Source: Dictyostelium firmibasis
Lineage: Eukaryota > Evosea > Eumycetozoa > Dictyosteliales > Dictyosteliaceae
DNA: 32,500 nucleotides
NCBI GenBank assembly: GCA_036169595.1
Contig: CM069765.1
Coordinates: forward strand, 1,350,001 to 1,382,500
Direction: 5' to 3'
In this document: positions 1 to 9,553 of the stretch, piece by piece
How positions within the stretch are numbered: position 1 is the first letter of the stretch
Layout: the number at the start of each line of letters is the position of its first letter
The notes under the pieces: model-generated
What the model saw: only the letters and a program-made list of their open reading frames with translations
Database searches by the model: none
What the model was told of the DNA's origin: nothing
Program-made: the position numbers and the translations under genes

Positions 1-384
1 TCAACTCCTTCTTCCGTTACAAAACCATCACCAACATCATCAACCACTACCACTCCATTAAAATCAATTTTAAAAACAAGTGTTGAAGTGTATGATGATG
101 AAGACATGGTTGAAAGTGAAATTTTATTTAACAAAGAAAAACAAATAAAAGAAAATAAAGAAACAAAAAATAAAGAAACAGAAAACAAAGAAACAGAAAA
201 TAATGAAAATAAAGAAAAAGATCTTGATATTATCGAAGAAAAAGATGAAAAACATGACAGTAGTAAATCCATTAGCCAAGATAGCGAAACTATAGACAAC
301 TCTCAAGAATATAGAAATTATATGGCTGCAACTGAAGGTCTATTCAAGACTGAAATATCAAAAGAGGATTTTATAAAACTATAA
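1..384 (+). CDS. 3' end of an unrecognised acidic/Lys-rich protein gene (5' partial)
   Basis: Frame 1 is open from the first base to the TAA at 382-384, giving the last 127 residues of a protein that starts outside the window. The segment opens with a Ser/Thr/Pro-rich stretch, then KSILKTS, then an acidic stretch (VYDDEDMVE). A Lys/Glu/Asn tract follows, built from repeated NKE and TKNKE-like units (about residues 40-75 of the segment). It ends with a more ordered-looking tail (EYRNYMAATEGLF, ISKEDFIKL). I recognise no domain. The GTG at 88 is not a start, because the frame continues upstream. A 44-base poly-A run begins 33 bases after the stop, typical of Dictyostelium 3' flanks. The tail could be a short conserved C-terminal motif, but that is a guess. 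Confidence 0.75.
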   Translation, partial: STPSSVTKPSPTSSTTTTPLKSILKTSVEVYDDEDMVESEILFNKEKQIKENKETKNKETENKETENNENKEKDLDIIEEKDEKHDSSKSISQDSETIDNSQEYRNYMAATEGLFKTEISKEDFIKL

Positions 385-417
385 TAAAATTATTTTGAAA
401 TAATATGGGAAGAAAGG

Positions 418-462
<45 letters not shown>

Positions 463-513
463 ACAAATTTTACCACAACACTAATTCAATTGTAAATAAA
501 AACAATAATAATC

Positions 514-603
514 ATGGAATACACTAAAAAAGGTTTTCTAAAGGTGAGTTTTTCATCATCACTTTTTTTTATCATCTTTTTCAGCATCTGTCATATTTTC
601 TAA
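514..603 (+). CDS. Doubtful micro-ORF or orphan first exon (MEYTKKGFLK...)
   Basis: An ATG in good A-rich context starts MEYTKKGFLK, and the next bases are GTGAGT, a textbook splice donor. Read without splicing, the frame continues into a hydrophobic stretch and stops after 29 codons. A possible acceptor (TTTTCAG) at 578-584 would give a 41-nt intron, which is short. No downstream exon with a recognisable product was found before the next gene. It could be a micropeptide gene, an upstream exon of the next transcript, or chance. Confidence 0.15.
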   Translation: MEYTKKGFLKVSFSSSLFFIIFFSICHIF

Positions 604-682
604 TTTTAAACCACATCATGTTGTTATCTATATTTTAATTTAATTTTTTTTTTTTTTAAAATTTTTTTTTCTTTTTGGAATG

Positions 683-841
683 TAACACATGATGTATATA
701 TACCCCACCCTCCTAAAAAAAATTTAAATAGTTTCACCAACCAACTTTGGTGTGTTATTTATAACATGTGTTAGGTTTTTTTTTTTTTTCTCTTAAACAA
801 TGCACATTCACACACAGCACACAAATTTGCTATGTGTGTGG
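683..841. promoter_or_regulatory. CA-rich/GT-rich inverted element cluster (G-box/CAE-like) upstream of the first GH16-like gene
   Basis: Within otherwise featureless A/T DNA there are three paired elements. TAACACATG (683-691) is inverted as CATGTGTTA (765-773). CACCAA (735-740) is inverted as TTGGTG (747-752). A CA-rich block (803-822) is followed by TATGTGTGTGG (831-841). In Dictyostelium, CA-rich elements and TGTGTG G-boxes are bound by the transcription factor GBF and drive developmental, especially prespore, genes. Assignment to GBF is by motif resemblance only. A similar pair lies at a comparable distance upstream of the neighbouring paralogue. Confidence 0.4.
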
Positions 842-1144
842 TAAATTTATTTTAATTTTAATTTTATTTTTTTAATTTTATTTTTTTATACATATTATAT
901 TTGATTTCCAACCTCAAATGTATATCAATTTTTTTTTTTTTTTTTTAAAATTAAAATTTTAATTATTTAATAATTATAATTTTTTTTTTTTATATTTTAT
1001 TTTTTTATTTTTTTTTTTTCTTTGTAATTTTTTTTTTTAATTTAATTTAATGATTACATCATTGCCTTATAAATCATAAATAACTACCATCATTAAAATA
1101 TTTATATATAGTAATAATAAACCATATAGAAATATAATTAATAA

Positions 1145-1183
<39 letters not shown>

Positions 1184-1489
1184 ATATTTATTAAACATTA
1201 CCATAAAATATAAAAAAAAGAAAAAAGTATTAATCTATTATTCCAATAATATCGATCATTTAATTATTAATCACACACTATATTTTTTTATTTTTATTTT
1301 TTATTTTTTATTTTGGAAGTTTATTACTATTATTATCAATAATTTTATTTTTTTTTATTTTATTTTTCAAATTAATATCAATAATAAATATTAAGAAAGA
1401 AATTTTATTGATAGAAAACAACTAACATATTTTTTTAAAAAATAAAAAGTAACATTATAATAAAACAATAATAATATAAAAAAAAAAAA

Positions 1490-3802
1490 ATGAAAGACTA
1501 TAAAAAGTTTATATTATTTAGTTTTTTAATTTTTTTAATTATATGTTTGGCAACACCAACTCTTTCTACTGATCCACCAACATCAACAACCACATCATTA
1601 CCAACATCAACAACCACATCAGCATCAACTACACCATCAACAACACCATCAACAACTCCAACTCCAACAACACCAACTCCAACAACACCAACATCATCCT
1701 CATCAAATGAAACAACACCAACTGTATCACCAAGTAATAGTACAAAACCAACACCAACACCAACCAAAAAACCTGTAACACCAGCACCAACATCATCAAC
1801 ATCATCATCCGAAGTATCATCATCAACATCAACATCAGCAGGTGAACACCCATGTGCAGTTGATGTTTTTGATAATATGAGTAATTCTGGTAACTTTCAA
1901 GAATCAGTTTCATCGACATCAAATGATCCATACGATTGTTATCTTCAAAGTTCAAATGTAAAATTCACTAAATCTGGTACAACAAATGTTGCAAGATTAA
2001 CATTAGATAGTGCGGGTTGTCCTACATCTTGTTTATCTCATTCCTTCTCATGTGCTGAAATTCAATCACAATCTTCTTTAAATTATGGTACCTACACTTT
2101 TGTTGCCAAAGTTTCACCAGTTAAAAATGTTAGTATGTATCAACAACAAACTTAATTAATTTTTTCATTTTTTATTACATAAAATTAATTATTATAATTT
2201 TTTTATAATTTCTTTTGTTTTATAGTTACAAAATTATATGCAAGTACAGGTGGTAACAGTCAATATTCTGATATTTATTTCCAAATCTATGGTAACACAA
2301 CACAAGTAAATTATGGATATACATATTTTGGACAAAAAGTTAATTATGTTAAGGATTTAACAGGTGTTATAATTAGTAATACCAATACTTACTCTTTTGA
2401 TTTCAGTAAAACTCAACTTAGTTTCTTCTTTAATGGAATTTTATTGGGTAAATTTGATAGTTCAGCCTATAATGGTGTTGTTTTCCCACTTCCACCATTG
2501 ACCTACTATACTTCTATAACATCGAACCCACAAGCAAAGATTGTCGCTTCAAGTTTACCAACCTATTCAGATATAGTTTCATTTAATTATACAGCTGGTA
2601 TTTGTACCGATTCATCGGAAAGTGGTAATAATTGGCAAGATGAAAACTCATTATTATACTATTTCACTTCAAACTGTACAAACTATAGACCAGTACCAAT
2701 CTTTAATGATAGTTTCAATGATGGTTGGAATGCTGGTGGTAATACACTCATTAAATTAATCAATAGTTCTAGTAGTCAAAGTCAATATGCTAGAATTGGT
2801 ACTGCATTTAGCTTCTCATTGAATTCAGGTGCTGAATATCTATTGATTCAATACAATCAAACCGCTATCCCAATTAGACAACATAAATACTTGATGTTTT
2901 GGATTAATGGCGGCCAATTGGGTAATCAAAATCTTGTTGTCTATTTAACACTTGGTGGTAAAAAAATAGGTTCTGTCAATATTGGTGAATATATTCATGG
3001 TAGTTTAGTGCCTCAAACTTGGTACAAAGTAATCATACCATTCTCAAAGATCACCATATCTCCTGCCACTACAACCACTTTCAATGGTATATTAATTACT
3101 GGTGCTGCAAATGAATTTTATGATCTTATCTATATGGATGATCTTTACTTTTCAAATGGTACAGTTTGTATGGAACAAACATCTGAAATCCCATACTATC
3201 AACGTGGTCAACTATTAAATGGTGCATCCGATCAATACAATACTGGTAATGTTAACTTTCAATCTGTTAGTAAACTTTTTAGAGGTTTTCCAACCATTGA
3301 ATATCAATTATACAATAACTACAAAGCAATACTTTCAATGATGAATGGTACTATCGATACTTCTCAATATGATATGGTGAGATTGAATTTCTTCTTCCTT
3401 CATGATCAATCTTACAATAATCCAAATCCAAATGCTGATTCTAGCGAAGCTGCAAACTCCTTCTTTTTAGACCTTGAAATTTGTGTCAGTGTTCAAGTCG
3501 TAGGTAATTTACCATGTGTTGGTTTATCTCCATACTTGGGTGGTCAAGTTCCAAATGCAATTTGGGTCGAACTTCTCATTCCTTTCTCTGATCTACAGGT
3601 TTATCCAAATGCTCTCATAAATTCTATTACATTCCAAACCCAAATAATGGATCATCAAGGTGTTTTCTTTATTGGTGATATTTCTGTTGGTAATTATGTA
3701 CCACCCTATCAAATTTTACAAGATGGTTCAAACGCTTTCAAATTATTATCAAATATTTATTTATTATTATTAATTTCAATAATTTCTTTATTATTTATCT
3801 AA
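1490..3802 (+). CDS. Secreted mucin-like protein with GH16-like domain, probably GPI-anchored (copy 1)
   Basis: Two exons, 1490-2132 and 2226-3802. The donor is GTATGT and the acceptor TTTTATAG; the phase-1 junction is shared exactly with the downstream paralogue. The protein is 739 residues. It has a signal peptide (residues 1-26, hydrophobic FILFSFLIFLIICLA) and a Ser/Thr/Pro mucin-like region (27-118). A Cys-containing globular domain (from about 121) has a GH16-like core: YGTYTFVAKV aligns with the family's YGxYExRxK strand, and YSDIYFQIYGN aligns with the catalytic strand (E-I-D-I-E-F-x-G). The aligned catalytic positions are D230, Y232 and Q234, so the E-x-D-x-E triad looks lost. Two further beta-rich modules follow, beginning near the NCTNYRP and YQRGQ motifs. 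The C-terminus is a hydrophobic GPI-type signal ending SLLFI. Likely location is the cell surface or extracellular matrix, with a lectin-like rather than hydrolytic role. The GH16 call is from motif memory, not a search. Confidence 0.7.
2133..2225 (+). other. Intron of GH16-like copy 1
   Basis: 93-nt intron with GTATGT donor and TATAG acceptor. Splicing restores a frame (ITKLYAS...) that matches the paralogue (ITKAYIAS...). The unspliced frame stops shortly after the donor. Confidence 0.85.
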
Positions 3803-4520
3803 ACAAAAAAAAAAAAAAAAAAAAATTAAAACAAAATAAAACTCAAAAAAAATCAAAAAAAAATCAAAAAATTAAACAACAACATATTTTAAATTTATTT
3901 TTAAAATTCAATTTAAATTTAAATTAATTAATATAAAAACAAAAAAAACAAAACAAAACATAAAAAGATTTTTTTGTAAAAAAAAAAAAAAAGGATAAAA
4001 GTTTAAATAATAATGGTATACCCTTAAAATATCTTTTAATATTATTCATAAAAGAAATATTTCTTTCATATAAATAAAAATAAAATAGAAAAAAAACAAT
4101 TCTTTTTAAACATGTAAAAAGTAAATCTGTGGGCATTATTTTTTTATTGTTAAATAAATCAAAATATTATTAAAATAATATAAAACCACACATACAAACA
4201 CACTAATACTAAGTGTGTGTCTTTTTAAATAAATCTTTATATTTATTTAGAATAATCAGTTTGTAAACTTCATCATTTTCAAAAATAGTTTTATTGTTAT
4301 TGAATTTTATTGGTAGTTATAAACAGTAATTAGTAAATCAACAAATTTGGAAACAAAGAAAAAAAAAAAAAAATAAAAAAAAAAAAAAAAAAAATAAAAA
4401 TTAAAAAATTAATTTGAAAATAATAACTATTTTATAATAACAACAATCATTTTAAAATCTTTACCCCCAATATATAATTTATTTTTTTTTTTCCATATTT
4501 TATTACTAGCAACATTTCGT

Positions 4521-4565
<45 letters not shown>

Positions 4566-4923
4566 ATAAATATTGTTAATTTGTAATTTACAATTCAGAT
4601 TATGATTATAATTTCATCAATTTTTAAATTTTATTTTATTATTTTTAAAATTAAAAAAAAATATATATATATATTATAATTATAAAAATTTTAATTGAAA
4701 GTTGTTTAAAATATTTTTTAAAATAAAAAAAATAAAGAAAAAAAAAAATTAATTTTTTCAAGTTTTTTTATTATTAAATTAGTTTTAGAAAACCTAAAAA
4801 AAATCTTAAAAAATTTTGTTAATTTTATATAAAAAAATAATAAAAAAATCCCGAAAAAAAATAGCTAAGGTATAAATTAATTAATAATTATTTATTTATA
4901 TTTAAATTTTGAAAACAATGGTT

Positions 4924-4961
<38 letters not shown>

Positions 4962-4974
4962 TTGATTATAAAAA
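3803..4974. other. Intergenic region between the GH16-like paralogues
   Basis: 1.17 kb of A/T-rich DNA without a credible gene. It holds a 40-base poly-T run (4523-4562), another poly-T just before the next start (about 4928-4959), and a CA/GT inverted element (4186-4220). An apparent 70-codon minus frame at 3924-4136 is low-complexity and is rejected. Confidence 0.65.
4186..4220. promoter_or_regulatory. CACACTAAT / GTGTGTGT inverted element upstream of the second GH16-like gene
   Basis: A CA-rich block (CCACACATACAAACACAC) runs into CACACTAATACTAAGTGTGTGT. The arms ACACACT (4198-4204) and AGTGTGT (4212-4218) form a perfect 7-bp inverted repeat with a 7-base spacer. CACACTAAT resembles the CA-rich element described for Dictyostelium prespore promoters, and TGTGTG the GBF G-box. 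It lies about 760 bp upstream of the ATG at 4975. The function is inferred. Confidence 0.4.
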
Positions 4975-7915
4975 ATGAAAATAAAATATCAAATATTCAT
5001 AAAATATTGTTTATTAATATTTTTATTGTTGTCATCATTTGGTAGTATACAATCATATGAATTAGAATTATATGATATTTATGAAAATGTAGCACCACCA
5101 GTTGGTAATAATTTATTTGGTGAAGGGGTTGGTGAAGAGATTGAACAACATTCAGATTCACTTCCACCACCACCAGAAACAATGGACCCAAAAATAATTC
5201 CTTCCATTGATACCTCTGAGCCAAAACCGACTCAAAAACCATCTTTAAAACCTAAAGTCACTCAAAAACCTAAAACCACAACAAAACCTACCACTACTAT
5301 TAAACCAAAACCTAAACCAACACCTGTACCTGTAAAAGTAACAAAAATTTCAACTAAAGCACCAACTGAATTACCACCAACAATTAAATTTAGTACAACA
5401 TCTACAACTGTTACTAAGGAACCATTAAACCCATCTATTGAACCAACTAAACCTACAACTTTAAAATCCTCAACTACACCATCTACAACTTCCAAGACAA
5501 CAGTAACAACAACAACAACGGGTTCAACAACATCAAAATCAAAATCACCAACTACTCCCTCATCCACAACAACTACTGGCAAAGCGACATTAGCACCAAA
5601 GAAAACATTAATACCAACAAAAACAACTACCACATCAGCAATATCGTCAATTCCAAAGATTAAAGATTCATCATTGGATCAAGATTCATCATCAACGTTA
5701 CCATTGGATTCATTAGATTCATTTAGTTTTTCAGGAGAAGAAAAACCAACATCAACAAAGAAAACAATACCACCAAAGAAAACAATGCCACCAAAGAAAA
5801 CAACACCACCAAAGAAATCATCATCAACATCAACAGATGATGAAATATCAGAGAGTATAACAACTGAGCAAATATCTGATGAAGTTGATTCTTTACTTTC
5901 ATCATCTTCATCACTTGCAACATCTGGTAAAGTTACTTGTTCTGAAGATGTAACTGATACAATGTCAACCGATGGTAATTTCATTGGTTCCATTTCATCG
6001 ATTGCAAATAATCCATACTCTTGTACCCTATTAAGTGAAAATATTCAGTACACACAATCTGGTACTAAAAATGTAATGAGACTTACTCTTGATAATAAAG
6101 GTTGCCCTTCAAAATGTCTTAACAATAGTTATACTTGTGCTGAAGTTGAATCAACTCAAAAATTATCATATGGTACATACACTTTTAATTTAGTTCCTTC
6201 TCCAGCAACAAATTCAAGTAAGTTTTTTTTTATTTTTCATTTCTTTAGACTATAATTATATTATACTAATTTTTTTTTTTTCTTTTTATAAAAAAATAGT
6301 TACAAAAGCATACATTGCATCAGGTGGAAAAGGTCAATACTCCGATATATTTTTTAAAATTAATGGTAATTCAACAAATTTATATTATGGATATACATAC
6401 TTTGGAGTATTGGTACAATTTATAGAACCATTACCAGGTGCTGATTTTACATTATTTCATAACTATACATTTATTTATACATCGACTGGTATCTCTTGGT
6501 ATTTTGATAAACTTTTATTAAAGAATAAAATTGATGCAACCTATGCAAGTAGTGGAGCAAGAATTCCGGTACCACCAATGAACTATTATGTATCATTAAC
6601 CAATAACCAAGAAAAGAGTATTTCGTCAACAAAATTACCAACCTTTGCAGAGATGTCACTCTTTAATTATATATCAGCACCATGTTTAAATGGTTCATCA
6701 GAGGATTCAAATTCTGAACTTTACACTAATTGGAAAACATCACCAATTGGATATTTTACATCAAATTGTACAAGCTATAGACCTGTTGATATTTATAATG
6801 ATACATTTCAAGGTAATTGGAAAGATAAATCAAATACATTGGTAATTAATCCAAGTTCACAATTTGTTAGAACTGGTAATAGTATTGGCTTTGCATTAAA
6901 TCGTGGTTCTGATTATTTCCGTCTTCATATCAATGAAACCATACCAATTAAAAGACATAAATACCTATCTTTTTGGTTGAATGGTGGTAATAGTGGTAAA
7001 CAATCATTAGTACTTTATTTAACCTATAATTCATTGAGAGTTGGTATTGCAAATATTGGTGATTACTTACTTGGAGGTATAGAACCTGGTGTTTGGTATA
7101 AAGTTATTATTCCACTCTTTCAAATTCCCATCAATCCATCCAATATAACTAAAATCGATGGGTTTATGATTCAAGGTACCAATAGCTTATTTATGGATAT
7201 GGTTTATTTGGATGATATTCAATTCTCAAATGGTTCAGTTTGTATGGATTTAAAGAATAAGACAAATATAAACTACTATGATAAGGGTCAATTTGAAGGA
7301 GGTGCAAATAATACCTATAGTAGTGGTAATATAAATTTCAAAAGTCGTGCAAACTTCTATAGAGGTTATCCAACTATAGAGTATCAAGTATCCAGCTTTA
7401 ATAACTTAATGATTTCTTTAGAGAATGGTACATTGGATACAAATCTATTTGATGGTATTGTATTTGATTTATACTTTGAACCAGATCCAAACTATCAATT
7501 CCCTGGACTTGAAAATACTGAATCCAATGAAGATATCCTTAGAAATATACCTCCAAAACAATTAAATGCCGCAATTTGTCTGGGTGAAGAAACCATTAAT
7601 GCTCAATTGCCATGTATGGGTATCACTCAATATGTTGGTGGTGAATTCCCTGCAAATCGTTGGATAGAATTACAAATTCCATTCTCTGATATGTTTGCTT
7701 TTAAAAATGCTATGGTCACAAGTATGTCTTTTAAAACTAATGTTCCAGAACATCAAGGTTCCCTTTATATTGGTAAAATTATGGCTGCTCATTTTGTACC
7801 ACCTTTCCATGAAGCAGAAGATAGCAGTTTAGGTTTTTCAATTATTTATTATTCTTCTTCATTCTCTTTATCATTACTATCTTTAGTTTTTAGTTTTATA
7901 ATTTTATTTATTTAA
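4975..7915 (+). CDS. Secreted mucin-like protein with GH16-like domain, probably GPI-anchored (copy 2)
   Basis: Two exons, 4975-6217 and 6300-7915, with the same phase-1 intron position as the upstream copy. The protein is 952 residues. It has a signal peptide (hydrophobic residues about 11-26) and a much longer Thr/Pro/Lys/Ser mucin-like region (about 50-320), including KKTxPPKKT repeats near 5760-5815. The Cys-rich GH16-like domain contains YGTYTFNLV and, after the junction, QYSDIFFKINGN. The aligned catalytic positions are D430, F432 and K434, so this copy also seems to lack the E-x-D-x-E triad. The two downstream beta-rich modules (around NCTSYRP and YDKGQF) and the C-terminal GPI-type hydrophobic tail match copy 1. 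Many N-x-S/T sites are present. The pair is a clear tandem duplication. The copies differ mostly in mucin length and are diverged at the nucleotide level, so the duplication is not recent. Confidence 0.7.
6218..6299 (+). other. Intron of GH16-like copy 2
   Basis: 82-nt intron, GTAAGT donor and AAATAG acceptor. A competing AG at 6248-6249 is rejected, because only the 6298-6299 acceptor gives the frame shared with the paralogue. Confidence 0.85.
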
Positions 7916-8047
7916 AGAAAAAAAAAGAAAAAAAAAAAATTATAAAAAAAATAAAAAAAAATTTTGAATAACCCTTTTCTTTGTTTTTTATATATGTATA
8001 TTTACACTACTAAAATTATAAGAATATTTCAGTTTTATTTTATTTCG

Positions 8048-9061
8048 TTACACTGCTGAAATTTCATTCATAAAGTCGTCAAATCCTTCTTCTACTTCCT
8101 CATTTGTTGGTTCTTTAACTATTGATTCCTCTGTATTATTTGTAGTGATTGTTGTTTCCTTCGTTGTAGTTGTATTTAATGTCAATGTTGAGGAATTCTC
8201 TAATGATTCTATTTTATTTTTCGTTACGTCCGTATCTGATGGTGGGCTATTATTTGTTGTTTTTGATAAAATCTTTTTATTATTACTATTATTTATTTGG
8301 GAGTTTGATTTTGGTACTAAAAATTGAGGAATAGGAGGTGGTGGTAAAAATCCTAAAGGAGGTGGTGGTAAAAATCCTAAAGGAGGTGGTAAATTATTTA
8401 TATTTGGTGGGTTTTTCATCATCATCATTTGATGTATTATATGTGGTGGTGGTGGTATTGGGTATCCTGGTGGTATGGGCACCATTGGTACACCTCCGAT
8501 TGGCATTCCCATAGGCATACCCATAGGTATACCCAAAGGCATACCCATAGGCATACCCATAGGCATACCCATAGGCATACCCATAGGTATACCTGCCATT
8601 GGTTTATTAATTGGTAATCCTCCAACACCTCTATAAGGCGGTATAGGATTTGTTGTTGAAGAAACAGGAGTGATAGAAGTAGCTGCTGGTTTCTTTCTAA
8701 TATTTTGACAACCAGGCGGAGGTATTCCATATGGGTTTAATATTGGATCAAAATAAATTGATTCCTCAGGTGGGCCATACTTTTTAATTGCTTCCTCTAA
8801 TAATTTATCTTTTAATTTTAATTGTTCCAATTTTTTATTTTTTTCACTATCTCTATCATTTTCATCATCGTCATCGTTGTCATAATCCTCATTTTTCTTC
8901 TTCTTTAATAAAATATCCAATGCATTTTGAATTTGTTTTTTCTTTATTTTATTCTTTTCTGAATTATCTAATTTTTTTAATTCCAATTGTAATTGTTGTG
9001 GATCTTGTTTTAAATATTCTTTTTCTTGATTTTTTATTTTATCTTGTTGATTCTATTAATA

Positions 9062-9110
<49 letters not shown>

Positions 9111-9284
9111 GTAATAAAATAATAATAATAAAAACGATAATAGAGTGTTAATAGAGATAAAAATTAGATTATAATAAAAATAAAAAAAGAAGGAATTGAT
9201 AATTACCTTTTTAATTTCTTTTTTTTTAATTTCTTTTCTATATTCATCCATGGGGTTGGATATATTTTTATCTTTTTTTCCCAT
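8048..9284 (-). CDS. wbp11: WBP11-like splicing factor
   Basis: Two exons on the minus strand, 9284-9207 (26 codons) and 9052-8048, joined in phase 0; 360 residues. The N-terminus, KNISNPMDEYRKEIKKKEIKK followed by NQQDKI, matches the WBP11/ELF5/Saf1 N-terminal domain (NPTDQARKEARKRELKK in animals). The context KQDPQQLQLELKKLD also fits. The middle is Lys/Glu/Asp-rich. Then comes a Pro/Gly/Met region with GMPMG repeats and PPPPLGFLPPPP motifs, the type bound by WW domains. The C-terminus EEGFDDFMNEI matches the conserved terminal motif (YEAFMKEMEGL). WBP11 acts in nuclear pre-mRNA splicing with PQBP1 and other WW proteins, and binds PP1 in animals. It is shorter than the human protein. The stop faces the GH16-like copy 2 across 132 bases (convergent). 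Confidence 0.8.
8502..8593 (-). repeat. In-frame GMPMG/GIPMG tandem repeat in WBP11
   Basis: Repeats of a 12-base unit (variants of CCCATAGGCATA on the plus strand) encode alternating GMPM, GIPM and GMPL units. The repeat is in frame and uninterrupted, so it is probably length-variable between strains. Confidence 0.8.
9053..9206 (-). other. Intron of WBP11 containing an AAT microsatellite
   Basis: 154-nt intron with GTAATT donor and AATAG acceptor. About 60 bases next to the acceptor are a trinucleotide ATA/ATT repeat (9060-9118). The splice is supported by the phase-0 join that restores the WBP11 N-terminal homology. Confidence 0.75.
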
Positions 9285-9553
9285 TTTGTTTATTTATAAA
9301 TGGCAATCAAAGATTATGCAAATTCCTTTTTAGAAAATTTTGAAAATAAAGAAAAAAAACTTTCAAAAAAATAATGAAAAAAAACTGGTTGTGTCTCTGG
9401 CTTTTTCAATTTAATTTTTATTTTTTATTTATTTTTTTTTATTTTTTTATTTTTTTTTACTTTTTTTTTTATTCCACCACTTTCTTTAAATAAAAAAAAA
9501 AAGTATAATTTATAACATGTAGAAAAAGAAATAAAAAATAACAAAAACAAACT

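Larger units (their letters stand above)
385..1489. other. Intergenic region; A/T tracts and a CA/GT-rich cluster upstream of the first GH16-like gene
   Basis: About 1.1 kb with no convincing gene. It holds poly-A at 418-461 and 1145-1181 and several poly-T runs. The only compositionally complex part is about 680-845, which has CA- and GT-rich motifs in inverted arrangement (see the regulatory entry). A short open frame at 514-603 is listed separately as doubtful. The last 100 bases before the ATG at 1490 are the usual A-rich leader. Confidence 0.6.

Noticed and set aside
1629-1955. Minus-strand frames over the Ser/Thr/Pro mucin regions of both GH16-like genes
   Set aside because: They are mirror images of simple ACA/CCA/TCA codon repeats and have no signal or domain.
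9060-9118. Trinucleotide array considered as CRISPR-like or satellite
   Set aside because: Simple microsatellite in the WBP11 intron. There are no spacers, and CRISPR arrays are not expected in a eukaryotic nucleus.
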